From positions 360,791-424,790 of the forward strand of contig WELB01000007.1 in the NCBI GenBank assembly GCA_009602725.1: a stretch of DNA of 64,000 nucleotides. The letters are read 5' to 3'. Shown piece after piece: positions 14,519 through 28,000 of this stretch. The position numbers were made by a program, and so were the translations under genes. The DNA is from Spirogloea muscicola. Taxonomy: Eukaryota; Streptophyta; Zygnematophyceae; Spirogloeales; Spirogloeaceae. Each line of letters begins with the position of its first letter. The first letter of the stretch is position 1. The notes below the pieces were generated by a model. It made no database searches, was not told where the DNA came from, and was given only the letters and a program-made list of their open reading frames with translations.

Positions 14519-17294
14519 ATGGACCGCGGCCAGCACCTCGCTCTACTCTTGCTGCTGCCTCCCCTTCTCAGCGCCCCATGGCCGGCTGCTGGTGCTGGTA
14601 GGAGCGCCATGCAAGAACTTGCTTTGAAGGACAGCTGAGAACTGCATCCATCAGCCTTTGCGGGAGATTTGCCCCATGCTCACCACAAGAGCACACGGCT
14701 GCCCTGGCCACTCACATTTGGCCGTAAATTGTTAGCAACACTGAAAAATTAGCACTCTGCGGTGGATGTGATGCTGCGTGCAGAAAGCGGTCCGCTTGTC
14801 ATCGGGCACAGGGGCAGCTGCGGGGCTCTGCCGGAGCACACACTGGCCTCTTACACAAGGGCAATCCAGGAGGGCGCCCACGCAGTGGAATGTGACGTAG
14901 TCATGTACGCCAGCTCGTACTCCAGCTTCAGCTTCACGATTATGCCAGATTCGCATTGCTGGCTTACAAATAAATTTGCCAATGCTGGTGCAAGAGCACT
15001 CTGTGGAATTCAAGTAAGCCAACAGAAGTGGAAACCTACACAGGCTTGAAGGGGATCCTGCTGACTCTTGCTTGTGCCCGTAGTGCAGGACCAAGGACAG
15101 CGTGCCCATCTGTCGCCATGAGCCCAACATCGTAGACACGACCAACGTGAAAGACCACCCCAAATTTGCAGACCGGCGGCGAACTTACAAGATTGACGGC
15201 GTTGAGATGACGGGCTTCTTCTCAGTTGACTTCACTTTAGAGGAGATCAAGCAACTCCGTGGTCAGCAGACCAGCTATATTTCTCAACCGCAGCTTGCCT
15301 TGCACTGCAAGCAAGACAGTTCATGCATGACCTGTCTATGTTGCCTCAGCTGTGCAGAGACTCTCGTTTAGAGATCCGTCCTATGATAGCCTCTTTGAGG
15401 TACCGACCTTAAGAGAGTACTTGGATCTGGTGCTGAAAAACACAAGGGGTCAGCCCGTCGGCATTTATGTTGAGACTAAGGTGTGAGTTGCAGAAGCTCA
15501 TGGCTGGGCCAGCACTTGTTTACGTGAGCTCAAAAATTCTTAATGACCTGCTGCTTCCTTCAAATTCATTGTGCGTCCACAAGCAGATCAGTTAAGCAGT
15601 GTTTTCTGTTCTGTTTTCTCACTAGGCAGCATCCTCAGTGGCATAGAAGCCTTGGCCTTGAGATTGAGGACAAACTTTTGGAGCTGCTGGACGAATTGCG
15701 CGTTGAGGAGCACCGAGGCACATCTTTTCTGGAGTCCTTCGATGCGTATAGCCTTAGGCTGCTGAAGGAACGGACGAAGCTTCCGCTTGTGCAGCTTCTG
15801 GAAATTGACTGGACTGAGGTCAGTCGTGACCAAGTCCACTTCTGGTACCACAGAAGCTGGCATTGGCATGTTAATAGCACCATTATTCTCGTTGAAAGCA
15901 ATGTTGACAGCAATGTAAGGAACAACGTCTACTCAATGCAGGGTTTTGAGCATCACCAGGAGCTGCATCTATGCTTCCAGTCACCCCATTGTCCTCACGA
16001 CCCAACATTTGCCACATGCCTGTACGTGTGCTTCATGCTCAGAGAGACTACAACTTCTCCGGTGCTGCACGGCCTGAAAGTCGCTCGCCAATGGAGCTAT
16101 TGGACAACTTCAGCGTTTATGCTGATGCTATCGGGCCTGCCAAGGAAAGTCTGGTGGCTGTTGAGCCCAAGACTAGGAGGCTTGGCAATGCTACGGACCT
16201 TGTACAGCAAGCTCACAAGCGTGGCCTGCTCTTGCATGCTTACACCTTCCGCAATGAGAACCAATTCTTGGCTTTCGATTACGGACAAGTAAGAATCTCT
16301 GATACGATGCGGTAGTCAATATACCGGAACGTGCACACATTGTTGTGATACTGGCAGCAATTATGCCTGCACTTGTGAGGCAGCAGGTCAGCTTGTTTAT
16401 CAACTCACGGAATAGCTCTCTGGGAGAACAATATCAGTTGTCATCTTGCTGGCGCGCTTTGATGAGAGCGAAAGGCATCAAGAGTTCAGTTGCAACATAT
16501 TTGAGTTATGCATACTCAAATGTGTCGCAAGCTGCAAATATTGATCCTGAGCTACCAACACACACAGGATCCGCTTGAGGAGTACGCACTGTTTTTGGAG
16601 CATCTACATGTTGACGGTGTCTTCTCCGACTTTCCAGGCACTGCGACATCCTATCTAGGTGTGATATTGATTAGATTCAAAGACACACACAACAGCTCTC
16701 ATGGCACGTCATGCTTGCCCCCTGGCATCGACATGATAGCAGTCAGTTTGTGCAACTAAAATGAAAGCTCAAGCACTTGTGAGCTCATTGTTATGAACAG
16801 TGCTGCATCTCTCCTTGCAGAGCTAGTTGCCTGTCGAGTGCAAAACGTTTCACCCTCAAGTATGCCATCGTGACCTGCTATGCATGGTAGTGTGTCTGTC
16901 CTTTATATTTGTGTAGGTTTTCAATGCTGATGTCAATGATAACTCAGAAGCAAAGCCAGCATTGAGAGCTTCAGCTTGCAAGCGCGCAGCTTTGCTGCAA
17001 GGAGCGGCATAGAGCATTTTGGAGAAGCGCAGAATGGTGCTGGAAAATCAATCAACAAAAGTCACCAAATATTTGGGTGTAGTTCTCTTCAGTCTAGGTT
17101 TGACTGAATCATGCACGGGCGCAATGTTTGCAGCTCAAAGGACCTGCACTGTTTCAATGTACCTGCTAGCGGCAGCTGTGGTGTTGTGCTCTTTGCTGCT
17201 GCATCACAAGTTGCGGCTGAGGCGGATGGAGCAGAGGACAACACATGAGTCCCTCGTGGAAGACGACAGCAAGCAATATCAAGACAACCTCTGA
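14519..17294 (+). CDS. Glycerophosphodiester phosphodiesterase, secreted/membrane-anchored
   Basis: Hydrolyses glycerophosphodiesters to glycerol-3-phosphate and an alcohol. Proposed exons: 14519-14597, 14784-14899, 15084-15261, 15350-15480, 15630-15818, 16043-16288, 16568-16658, 16821-16859 and 17134-17294; all phases agree. Exon 1 encodes a signal peptide (MDRGQHLALLLLLPPLLSAP) and splices straight into the GDPD core: GPLVIGHRGSCGALPEHTL with the catalytic HRG and N-like loop, then ECDV and RHEP (catalytic Glu, Asp and His). Later blocks are FRDPSYDSLFEVPTLREYL, VYVETK-type metal region, HPQWHRSLGLE, HAYTFRNE and GVFSDFPGTATSYL. The last exon would add a hydrophobic helix (MYLLAAAVVLCSLLL) and a basic tail. 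If the GT at 16860 is not used, translation ends at 16873 and the helix is lost. Confidence 0.9.
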
Positions 17295-19084
17295 TGCAAT
17301 TTATGACATGCCAATGCACCATCGAAGTCAATCGCACTACGCAGATGTACCCCTTTGTCCTGGTATTGTATCCTGTTTAGTTTGAGGTTTCCATAGTCTT
17401 GTGGACCACGTGAAGAGATTGCTTATATTAGAGTGTTCTGCGAGTGTTGCAGCCGAGAGTACACTCAGACTGCTCATAATCTCCATCCATTGGCGAAACC
17501 TGCCCATTGAACTTTTGTTTCTGATGTCAAGGTACTGAGTATCTGCAGATTGCCTGAGCTTACAGGAACTTCTCCTGTGAGGAAATTTCGTCGAGAGCAA
17601 TTTGCAAAAGCATTACCATGGCCTGACATGGGCCCAACATCTGCTTTACCATAAGTAGCTTCAAGCTCTGCAAGCTGGACGAAGTTGATGGCATCAGTTC
17701 TGAGAGGGTCTTACACATGAGCCCAATGCCAATGAGCAGCCCTGGGTGTCCAAATCGAGGCGGCAGTAGGCTAGTGATCCCTGCTGGGAGATCGGATGAG
17801 CATGATGAGTAGTGCCACAAGCTGCGATTGCTTTGTCAACGTCATATGCTGCTACGAAACTCAAGTGGACGTCACGTTTGAGCTTGGAGTAGACCAAGCC
17901 TCTGCGACACTCGTAGCCGTCTGGGCATCACGCCAGTCTGCCATGGCGTGCACGTCCAGTGAGATTGTCCCACAGGCAGCCTAGCTCGCAACTGAGAGAA
18001 GCGGTCTGGAAACCTTGCGCACATGGGTTCGGGTAAGGAGGGCTGTGGCGTCGAGTTGGGGGGGGTGGAGTACCCAGCGGTAGCATTCCTTCAGGCACCA
18101 AAGTGCAGGGAGCTGCTCCTGATCGATACCAGCTGGCAGCTTCTGGCCAGGGCAGTTGTATGTATCCAAGTTAGGGGCCAGAGGAGACCCCTCCGCGGGG
18201 TCGGTGATTGCGATAGGTTGGCCAGCTTGCTGTAACAAAAGGGTTTTTGGCTAAGAAGTCAAGCGGAAAGTTTCTCAAATTGCACAGCGTCAGGACTGCC
18301 TGCTCAACAGCAAGAGCGTGAGTAAGATCATGAAGAGATCAACGTGTTGGACCCCATCTGACCTTGATATCTGCAGATTTGAAAGCCCTTCACTACTTCA
18401 ACTTCCCTTCCGGGTGACGATCACATGGAGCCTCGAGTATCTCATGTATCCATTCCGTTGCTTCTAAGCTGGTCTTTAACAGCCACTGCCCCAACGGGCA
18501 GGAGCCCTCCTGCTTGCGACAACGTCTGTGTTCAAGCGGGCATGGGCACGCCACCTTCACACTCTAGCCCGTCCCTAACGTTGGCCCCATCTGAGCTCTT
18601 TGAGCTGGTTTCCTTTGGAGTGTTTGGGGTTCTTCGTGGCCTGCTTGCTATGTAGGCCCCATCTGATGGCCACGGTCGCAGGCGCTGGGGAGAGCTGCAG
18701 CGGACTGGGCGGCCTGCAGTCGGACGGGACGAGGACGATGGGCGCCCACGGACGACGGGCCGACGGCGAGCCGACGCGTCCTCTTCCGGTGATGCGGGCG
18801 GCCGCAGGTGCCATTCCGCGCCACGCTCCGCCGCGGCCTGCAGAGTTCAGGAAGACGCAGCTCTCCTAATGTAAGGCAAAGGCTGGTGAGAGGTCCAGCC
18901 CAACGGGATTGACGAGGTATGAAAGGACCCGCAGAGGACTGCACGGCCCGCGGCGTTGTTCAAAACCTCGACATTGCTGTCCGGCGAGCGCCAGGCCCTC
19001 GTTCCGCGCCTCGTCCTCCGCGCCGCCGCGCCCGCCGCCATTCGCGGCGGCCGCAGTGCCGCGGAGGGCGCCGCGAGCTGCGCC
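17295..19084. other. Intergenic; possible unrecognised minus-strand exons
   Basis: Between the GDPD and MOR1-like genes. Minus-strand frames at about 17337-18238 include stretches with exon-like composition, for example GRFRQWMEIMSSL, LIGIGLMCKTLSELMPST with QSLKLLMVKQMLGP, GLVYSKLKRDVHLSFVAAYD, and PNLDTYNCPGQKLPAGIDQE. I do not recognise the family and could not confirm splice junctions. At 18440-18640 there are decayed retrotransposon 3' UTR fragments. The GC-rich promoter and 5' UTR of the MOR1-like gene occupy about 18660-19084. Confidence 0.3.
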
Positions 19085-22000
19085 ATGGCGACCGAGGAGG
19101 AGCGCTTGCTGGCGGAGGCGAAGCGGTGGCCGTGGGAGGAGCGCTGCGGCCACCGCAACTGGAAGCTCCGCGCGGACGCATGCAGCGACATGGCCGCCGC
19201 CTGCGCCGCGGCCGCGGGGCCTCGCGACCCGCGGCTGCGGGAGCTCGGTAATGCGGGATCTCAGGCCATCCCGTCTCCACCCCCGCCCTCGCCGCCGGTC
19301 CTGCAGCTGCCGACCTCGCTGGCCAGCTATTCGGCTTGGCTGCTCCACTTCACAGAGGATGGCCGGCGAGGCTTCCGCGCCAGGATCATGCTTGCGAAGA
19401 CCCGCAGCATGCAGCGCTTGCCCAAGGGATCTGCGCTCAGACCTATGGGAAGCACATATTCAGCCGAGCCGGAATAACTGACAGCACCATTTCTGCGGTC
19501 TTGCGGCGCAGCACCCCTTTTTAAGAAGCTGGTCTCGGACTCCAACGCTGCAGCGCAGGAGCGGGGTCTAGACGCGCTTATTGCTTTCTTGGAAGTAGCC
19601 GACGCAGAGTATGGCAGGTGAATGCAGGAAACTCACGCCTGCACGTCCTTCAACAAGTCAATCAGAGCAGAGGCGGCTGTAGCAGGCTCAGAATGTCATT
19701 AGTGGATAAGATAGAATCTCGTAGAGGGGCTCTGCCAGTCTGAGGAGAGAGCTATCTCTGTTCAGTCTTTTTGCAGCTTGAAGCATGCTCTAAATTCGCA
19801 CCAATAACCAAAGCTGCAGAATAATCCAGAAATTGCAGTGAAGAAGACAACTTGCTCGCCACGTGGTCACTCACAATCATTTGACAACCTTCCTTGCAGG
19901 TTTGCTAAGGAGACCTGCGATGCGGTGGCTGCAAAGTGCCTCACAGGCCGCACAAAGACTGTTGAGAAAGCGCTGGCAGTATTTCTGCTCTGGGTGGAGC
20001 TTGAGGCAGCTGAACAATTCTTGGTAAAAGGTCTCCTGTTCCTACTTCATCAGAATGAAGTATCAGGCGAAGCTACTCAGACCAAAGCACACGTTACAGT
20101 ATCATGCAAGCCTTGACAGAAGAGGGAGGCTGCTTGACGTGTAGCAGCATTGATGCCTCTGACACAAAGCTGGAGTCACCTTCATGCCCTCAGGACACAA
20201 TGGAGAAGGCTGTTGAGAACAAGGTGGCCAAAGCCGTGGTTCCTGCAGTAGATGCCCTCTTTCAAGCTGTCAAGTGAGTATCAGCCTTCACAGTGTAGCA
20301 GGCTGCAGGTGTTTACATTAGTTGTATATTCAGATAATACCCTCCTCAAGTTGCTGTTGCGATCGATCAGTGCAACCTTGTGAGGTGGGGTTACACAAGC
20401 ACCAATTGTGTACCCAACAGTCCATCTCCTTGCATCCTGCTGCAGCCAATTTGGAACTAAGGTGATACCTGCCAAACGTGTCATCAAGCTTCTTCCAAAG
20501 CTTTTCAACCATGCGGACCAGAGCGTGCGTGCTGCTGCCAAAGGTCTGACAGTGGAGCTGTGTCGGTGGAGTGGAAAGGATGCCATTAAGCGCGTCTTAC
20601 TTGATGAGCTTCGCGATGCAACTGTAAGATACATCTGCTGCAAGATCTTGTTCGTGGCAGCTTACCATGCCACCTCTTATGGCAATCTGAGGCAGGCCTT
20701 CTTCTATCCAGCTGGCCCCTTTTCATGTTGATGAGCACCTAGGTTAATGACAATGTGTGACCGTGGCCGTCACTGCACCTTCAGACGTTCTCAGGAACAA
20801 CATATTGCATGGCCGCAGAAGAAGGAGCTGGAGAGCGAGATTGAGGGAGTGAGCGCTGGTGCTGTTGCAAGCCGCAGGATACGCTCTGAGCAGGATAAGG
20901 TATTCGAAGGAGTTGTTGCAGGACTCGTAGCTTCAGCTGTGGCTGATGATGCTGCCACTGGTATGTATCTCAAGCTGAATGCTGATACCTAAGCAGCAAA
21001 AGTCATCTGCGTCTAAGAGAAGAATGGATTGTCCAGAGTGGTAAACGTGATCTGCTCTGCTCATGCAAGTACCTTCAGCACCTGCAGTCAGACAAGAACC
21101 AGTGACAACTGAGCTGACGTTTTGCAGGTCCTTGTGAAGTTGATGAATATGAGTTCGAGGACCCTGTCAATATATTAAGCCCCCTTGAGAAGACAGGCTT
21201 CTGGGATGGGCTGGTAAATTGACTTTGTTGGGCTGAGCTTCTGCAGCCAGATGTCTAACCTCCATGCTTCTTGCAGTGCAGCATCCTCTCTTCTATTCTT
21301 TTATCTGAAATGACCAGAAGCTGGTGGGCCTGGTCGTACGTGCTTTGAGAACAGAAAGCAGCAAAGTGGATAGAGAGGAGGGACGCTGTTGCAGAGCTGA
21401 CAAAGGTCTCCTCAGTGCCCAAGATAGCTGCTGGGGATTTCTTGGAGATCTACCGCAACCTTAAGAAGGTCCATAGAATTCATCCATAGAATGTATACCC
21501 CATCTTGCTTTATGTACGTGACAAGCTATTGTGCAGCTCAGCAACACCACTTCTGCCTTCTATGAGGCAAGCGGTGGCACGGCTCTGACATGGTCTTGTA
21601 TCGCACTGCCTCACAGCTAATGACAGACGTAAACATAGCTGTGGCTACAGAAGCCATTCAAGCAGCAGGCAATCTTGCCCGAGGACTGAGGGCTAATTTC
21701 TCGGGTGGTGCACGCATCCTCTTGCCTGTTTTATTGGTAAGCAGTAGATTTAACATCTAAGAGGCTCTTCATCTGCAGGCTGAGCGTAGCATTGACTTCA
21801 GCTGATGTAATTTGGTGAGTGCTGCACCAGGACAAATTTAAGGAGAAGAAGCCCACAATACTGCAAGCAGTTAGAGAATCTTTACAAGCCATACACAAAA
21901 GCGGGTGTTTACCAATGGCAGACTTCTTGGAAGGTCTGTAGCATGGGCAGCTCAATTGAGGGAGAAGAGGGAGCTTATAGAAGCACAGTAATAAGCTCAG

Positions 22001-25000
22001 GAATTGTCTTAGGAGCAGAGCAGGAGCTCTCAAATAAGTGCCATGCTTCTTCTCAGCATGCCTTTTGAGCAGCAGCAAATATAGCTGTTTGCCGGATAGC
22101 ACTGTCTCTTCCATGAGCACAGCAAGCTGCTTGCAAAGAAGTCAACTCACTGCTTTCCTGGCTCCAACACCACCTACAGATGTCAAACTTGCTGCCAAGA
22201 ACAAGGTCCCTGGCGTACGGGCAGAGACTCTGGCATGGGTTACTTTCTGTGTTGAGAATAGCAAGAAAGCAGACTTGTTGAAACTCCACAAGGAATATGT
22301 GCCCCTGCTTTTGGAGGTACCACTACATGCAAAGCAATGCAATTGCTTGTTTGCACCACTGTTTGCGCTGTGGCAGACCTCCTGTCTCTCTATTCCTTGC
22401 AGTGCTTTTATTGACTGCTTAGTTGTGCACGGATACAGAGCCTCCAGGACAGCATACCGGAAGTCAGGGACTCCTCATTTCTTGCTCTTGCAAGCCTCGC
22501 CAAGGTGATTGCAAGGACCAGCTCTGCAGCATCTTGATTAGTGACCCGTTCTGGCAGAATCTGACATGCAACGCTGATGATTGCAGCTAAAGCTTTTTGT
22601 CTTGGGCAAAGTATTGGCTGCCTCCCATCGCTGCAATCTTGTCAAGTCTGCAGTACTTATAGAACTTTGAGTTTATAACAAGCAGGCTGACGCCTGGGAA
22701 GCGCTTGTACAGGCTGTAGGTTTGAGGCCATTAGAGAGGTCAATTGAGAAGCTAGATGATGTCCGGAGAAAGAAGTTGACGGAGTTAATTGCAGCTTCTG
22801 GATCTGACACCCTCGATCAGCCTTCTACAAACAGTAAGTCCAGTGACAAGAAGCAAAGAGTTGGAAGAATTGCATGCCAACCTCATGTGCGGCTGGGTAA
22901 CATCAGATAGAGAGCATATTGTAGTCGCGCCGTTGTTGCTGAACGAGTAGACCAGTGACATGGATCTGAATCCTGGTGTAAACAACAGACTCTCGGGTCA
23001 TGAATCCTGGAGATCTCTTTATTGTGTTGATTATACAGAAACCGCGCTTACATGCCAATTATTAGGCCAATCAGCCGTCTGCATATAGAATCTTTAGGTG
23101 TTGTCTGCTGAGTTACTAACAATGTTCACAGATCTCGCATTGGCAGCTTCAAATCTCAGAGGAGCAGTACAGACCAGCTTGAAGGTGATTGGCAGCTGCA
23201 TCCCTACACCATGCTTCTTGGCATGTCTTTTGCTCTGCATGTATCCCACATATCATATACATAACATTCCAACTCGAAATACCTAAAATTTGTGAGGTTC
23301 ATGCATGCAGGACATTCAAATAGTCAGGGGCTCGGCAGCAGCGTCCTTGATGGCAAAGCGATCCACCGGCCAAGTATGCAGAGACTATACAATTTAGGAC
23401 ATGGTGTGACCATCTTGCTAGATACCTGGAATGCTTGAGATCTTGAACTGACAGCCGGAGGTCAATTTCTATGTGTAGGGAAGAACTTGTTTATTTTATT
23501 ATGAGGCATGCTTCTTGTTTTCTGATGATGTCACCTGTTAGATATACATCCTAGCTGGTCAATCTCACTGGAGTTCGTCGTTGGTTACTTTCGGCCATAG
23601 GTTATACGGAAGCCAAGTACCAGCTCCGAGAAGAAGCCCCAGAAATTGACAGGAGCTGGAAAGGTGGCCAGACCAGTGGAGCCTGAGGAAGAGCTTGAGG
23701 TGCAACAACCTAGAGCTGTAGCCTCTGATGCCATTGAGCTAAAGATGTTGCAATTAACACCAGAAACGAAGTTCTTGCTTTGCCTTGTTCTTGCATCTCC
23801 TGACGCGATCTTGCAACGAAGTGCAGGTACTTGCAATCAAATTATGTTTGCTTCAGAATCGCTGATGCTGGTATCTCTATGCACTGACACGCACTTGCAG
23901 ATTGGTTCTCTAAGTGTTGAAGAAGTAGAGATGCGCTTGGCTGAAGTTGTGAAGCCAGACATTCTCCAATTTTTAAAGAGCCCCAACTGGAAAGAACGGC
24001 TTGAAGGTGTGAGTCATTTACAAGATCTGATGCTCTATAAGTCCGGGGAGCAGCTGTCTGAAAGCTGGCAGTGCATGTCTTGATAGCATGTTGGCATCTT
24101 CATTTGGATGTTACAATTCTGACAGGAGCTGTCTGCTTTGTAGCCATGGTGCTGCTTATTGAGACCGTGGAGGGGATGGGGTCGAGCGTTGACGTCCATG
24201 CTGAACTGCTGGTCAGATTGCTCTCTGTTTCCCCTGGGTGGGGTGACAAGAACATTCAGGTGAACACTTGATCTCCAGACGCTAGAGTGACACACATGCA
24301 ACTGTAGTTGGGAATTCCAAAGTCTTACCTCTTGCTCATTACTGCCATTTTGAACTGCAGGTCATGCAGAAGATGCTTGAATGTACTACGACCTTGGCTC
24401 ATGCTACCACCAAGTTTTCAAAACGATGTGTGCTTATTTGTCTTCCTGGTACTGACAAATAAACTCCTCCTCTCCAAAGATCTTGCAAACCTTTCTCGCT
24501 GCCACGTGCTTGCCGCGCACAAGAGATATATATTGTTGGACCACCATAACTCGTTGTGCCGAACCAGTTCTGAGACTCACAATCGATCTATCATTAACAG
24601 TGACATCTTGGCTCATAGCTTTGTGTCTGCTGAACAGGAGTTATTGAGAAGCTTGCTGATACAAAGACAAGGCTGCAGGCTGCACCATGCCTTACAGCAT
24701 TTTGTGAAACAGTGGGCCCTCAGTTTGTCTTCGAGCGGGTGACCTCCTGTCGGCCCTCCAATCAGGCTATTATGTTGTGGTCTTAATGTGTCAAGTGCTC
24801 AGCTCTTAATTGTTTCTGTGCAGTTTCGCTTGAATGCTCCGCCATGCAGTTGCCGATGACACCATACATCATGTGCACTATATATTGAGCTGGTAGTAGC
24901 TCAAAGAGAGCAGCTTCTTAGAAGGCAAGCTTGTTACTGTGCAACAGCATCGTACATGGTCTGGTTCTTAGTGGCGTCTCTTCAAGTGGCAGATGTACAA

Positions 25001-28000
25001 GATAATGAAGGAGCACAAGAATCCCAAGGTGCAGAGTGAGGGACTGTTATGGATGGTGATGACCATAGAAGAGTTCGGCATTGGTCAATTCAAATTGAAG
25101 GTGCTTCGGCAAAACCATTTCTTCCTAGACCTCTCTCTACCGAGTCTGAGTGGCTTTTGCATGAGCAGCTGCTGTTGTGAAGTAGCTGCAATGTGGCAAG
25201 AAACACCAAAGGACTCTAGAGTTGTCTGCATCGCTAGAGCAAAGTGAGTATCTGGAAAAATGCGCACTGAAAGATGTAAAACTTCTAAAACGTAGAAATA
25301 TCTTTGCACAGGAACTCCTAGATTTCTGTAAAGCAGAGAAGAGCTGTCTGGACTCTAGTAATGCAGCTGTTCGCACAGCAACAATCAAAGTTCTTGGTTG
25401 TCTCCACAAGTTTGTTGGCCCAGGTTTGTGTATGCTGCTGCACTTTCACCGTCTCGCTTATCCAGTGAAGGCACAGACCTTCTCAGGCCGTCTTGAGAGC
25501 ATTTTCATGTGTTGCACTTAATTCATGATTGGCTGGTCAAGCACTTGCTATATCTGTGGTGTGTGCTCGATGAGTTGCTTGTTGTACAGCCCTGTTGACC
25601 TGCTTCATCAATTTTACCTTAATGCAGAGCTTAAAGGTTTCTTGTCCGAGGTCAGACCAGCCTTGATGACACCAATAGATGTGGAGTTTGAGAAGAATCC
25701 TTATGAGGTACATTCTGTTGGCCTTCAATATGCTCACGATCAGAGAAGTTTCGCAACATCCTACTCTGGACCCTATGAGATGCCAGGTCAATATCTACCC
25801 TCTTGTCACTGCAGGGACCACCAAAGGCACCAAAGAGGCAGGTCAAGACTGCACCTGTGAAGAGCATGAAAGGAGACGCACTCCCTCGAGAGGACATTGG
25901 GCAGCAACTGACTCCTGCTCTTCTCGCTGACATGAGTAGTCCAGAATGGAAGGTGATAGCTCCCCTACAATGTGCTGTGCCTTGCGGTCACCTAGCACAT
26001 TCTTAAGGTTGACATCAAGAGTATTCTTGCCCTACATATACGGAAATCTCAAACTTGTTGTGCAGATTCGACAAGAGTCCATTGAGTGTGTGAACGCGAT
26101 CATTGCTGAAGCCAACGGGCGAATACAAGTGACCGGAACAGGTCAGATGATAGATACACTGCAAGCACAGTCGGTTGCTGAAGTGCCTGAGAGGTCAAGC
26201 ATGTTGCAGAGGAACACTTGAAAATGTGCTGTTGTGTGATTCATGGTTTTTCGACCTTTCGTGCCTGACAATATGACGTGATCTGCAGGCGAGCTTTTCA
26301 TCTCCTTGAAGACAAGATTGTCTGATTCGAACAAGAACCTGGCTATCATGGCTATGGCCACCTTAGGCCATTTAGCAGAAGCACTGGGTGCTAGTTCTGA
26401 GAGATATACTAAGGTGTGCCAGCTACAATTGCATCACAATTTGAAGCTCCGCATTTCAGACCTGGCTTGCTGTACATTGTTGACACCATGTTCTCATCAC
26501 GTTGCTCTCCTTGCTGACAGCAGCATCTTTGCTGTACGTGTTTGCAGCTCATTCTACCTGAGGCTCTGAAGTCCCTCAGTGATAATAAGAAAATGTTAAG
26601 AGACGCAGTGCTACGACTCTTAACTATCTGGTCTACTGTAATCTCATTTGATAAGATGGTGAGTCTTTCTCCTCCCTTGCAATTTGTGCCAATTCTCCCT
26701 CGCAAATTGTGCCACTGACATCCTCAAGTGCTGACTGCAAGGATGAGCCAAGCTGACATACAGCTTCTGCACATCGTGTGTGCTCCTGGTGCAGATTGTC
26801 CATCTTGCAGCCGGACTAGCAGACCCTAAGCTCTGTGCAGATGGAAGAAAAGATCTGCTCGATTGGGTGGTACAACAGCTGCCCAAGGCATCAGATCGGC
26901 TAGAGCTTCTGCAGTTTGTCAAACCAGCTGCTGCATGCCTGCAGGTTTCATACTGTGGTGCCTGCCGCCTTGAATTGCTGCTTCCTGGTTGCCTACACTA
27001 GCATAGCACTAGCAGGAGCACTAGCATAGCCTGTTAGAGCCTGGTTGTGCTACTATCAGTAGACCTGGTTCTGCTCATTTGGTGCATGTGCCATGTACTC
27101 CCATGGTAACTAGATATTGTAGGAAGAAGCACCATTGCACGAGCTAAGTGGAGCAAGTGATTGTGATCTATCCTACAGGATAAGGCAGGAGATGTGAGGA
27201 AAGCCGCCGAGTCTACAGTCAATGAGCTAGTTATCTGCTGCACTTGTGACCTGGTAAGTTGTCCTCCATGCATCCCATATACAATGTGGTCAGCCAAAAT
27301 GACATGTCTCCATCTTACCCCTTGTGTGTAGAGACATGGACTCAAACACTTCTGGCGTCTTGGCTGACGGCTTGCTCACATTGTACTGCCGTCAGGTGCT
27401 TAAGGCTGCTCGCGATGACCTTAAGCCATCAACTCTTGCTGTCCTTCTAGCCGCAGTCGAAAAGAAAGGCTGTGCACAACAGGCTGGTATGCACGTCCAG
27501 TCATGCCTTCAAGTCCTCTGCTTTCGGTTATCCCTAAGAGGTAGAGAAGTGCTTTGACAAAGCATCAATTTTATGCAATGCATCCTATGATCTTATGAGT
27601 TCATCAGAGTCATTTCAGAAGACCAGGCATTTCCTGAACTTGCCCTTGTTCAAGACAGAGCCAACCCCAGAAAGTGGTCTTCCTATCCGGCCTAACATCA
27701 GCAGCAAGCCTACACCAGTTTCTGTCAAATCAAGATGCTCTACAGTATGTACTGTCACGTGCCTGCACTCTGCAAGTCTTGATGGTTCGTCACAATTAGG
27801 TAGCTTCAGATGCTTATTAGTAGCGAGCATGCTGGTAATCGCAGTTGTGTTGCAACAGTAATAGCATCCCTACCATGATCTAAGTGACGGATGTCATGCA
27901 GCTGTTAACATGTCACTGACCTTTCCTTGATAATTGCACATCATTTTCACCAATATCCAGAATGCATTTGAACCCTCTTGTAGCTTTTCTGTACTGCAAT

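Noticed and set aside
17019-17294. Separate 91-residue membrane protein gene
   Set aside because: The acceptor at 17133 and its phase fit the GDPD reading frame, so the helix is better explained as the GDPD C-terminus.
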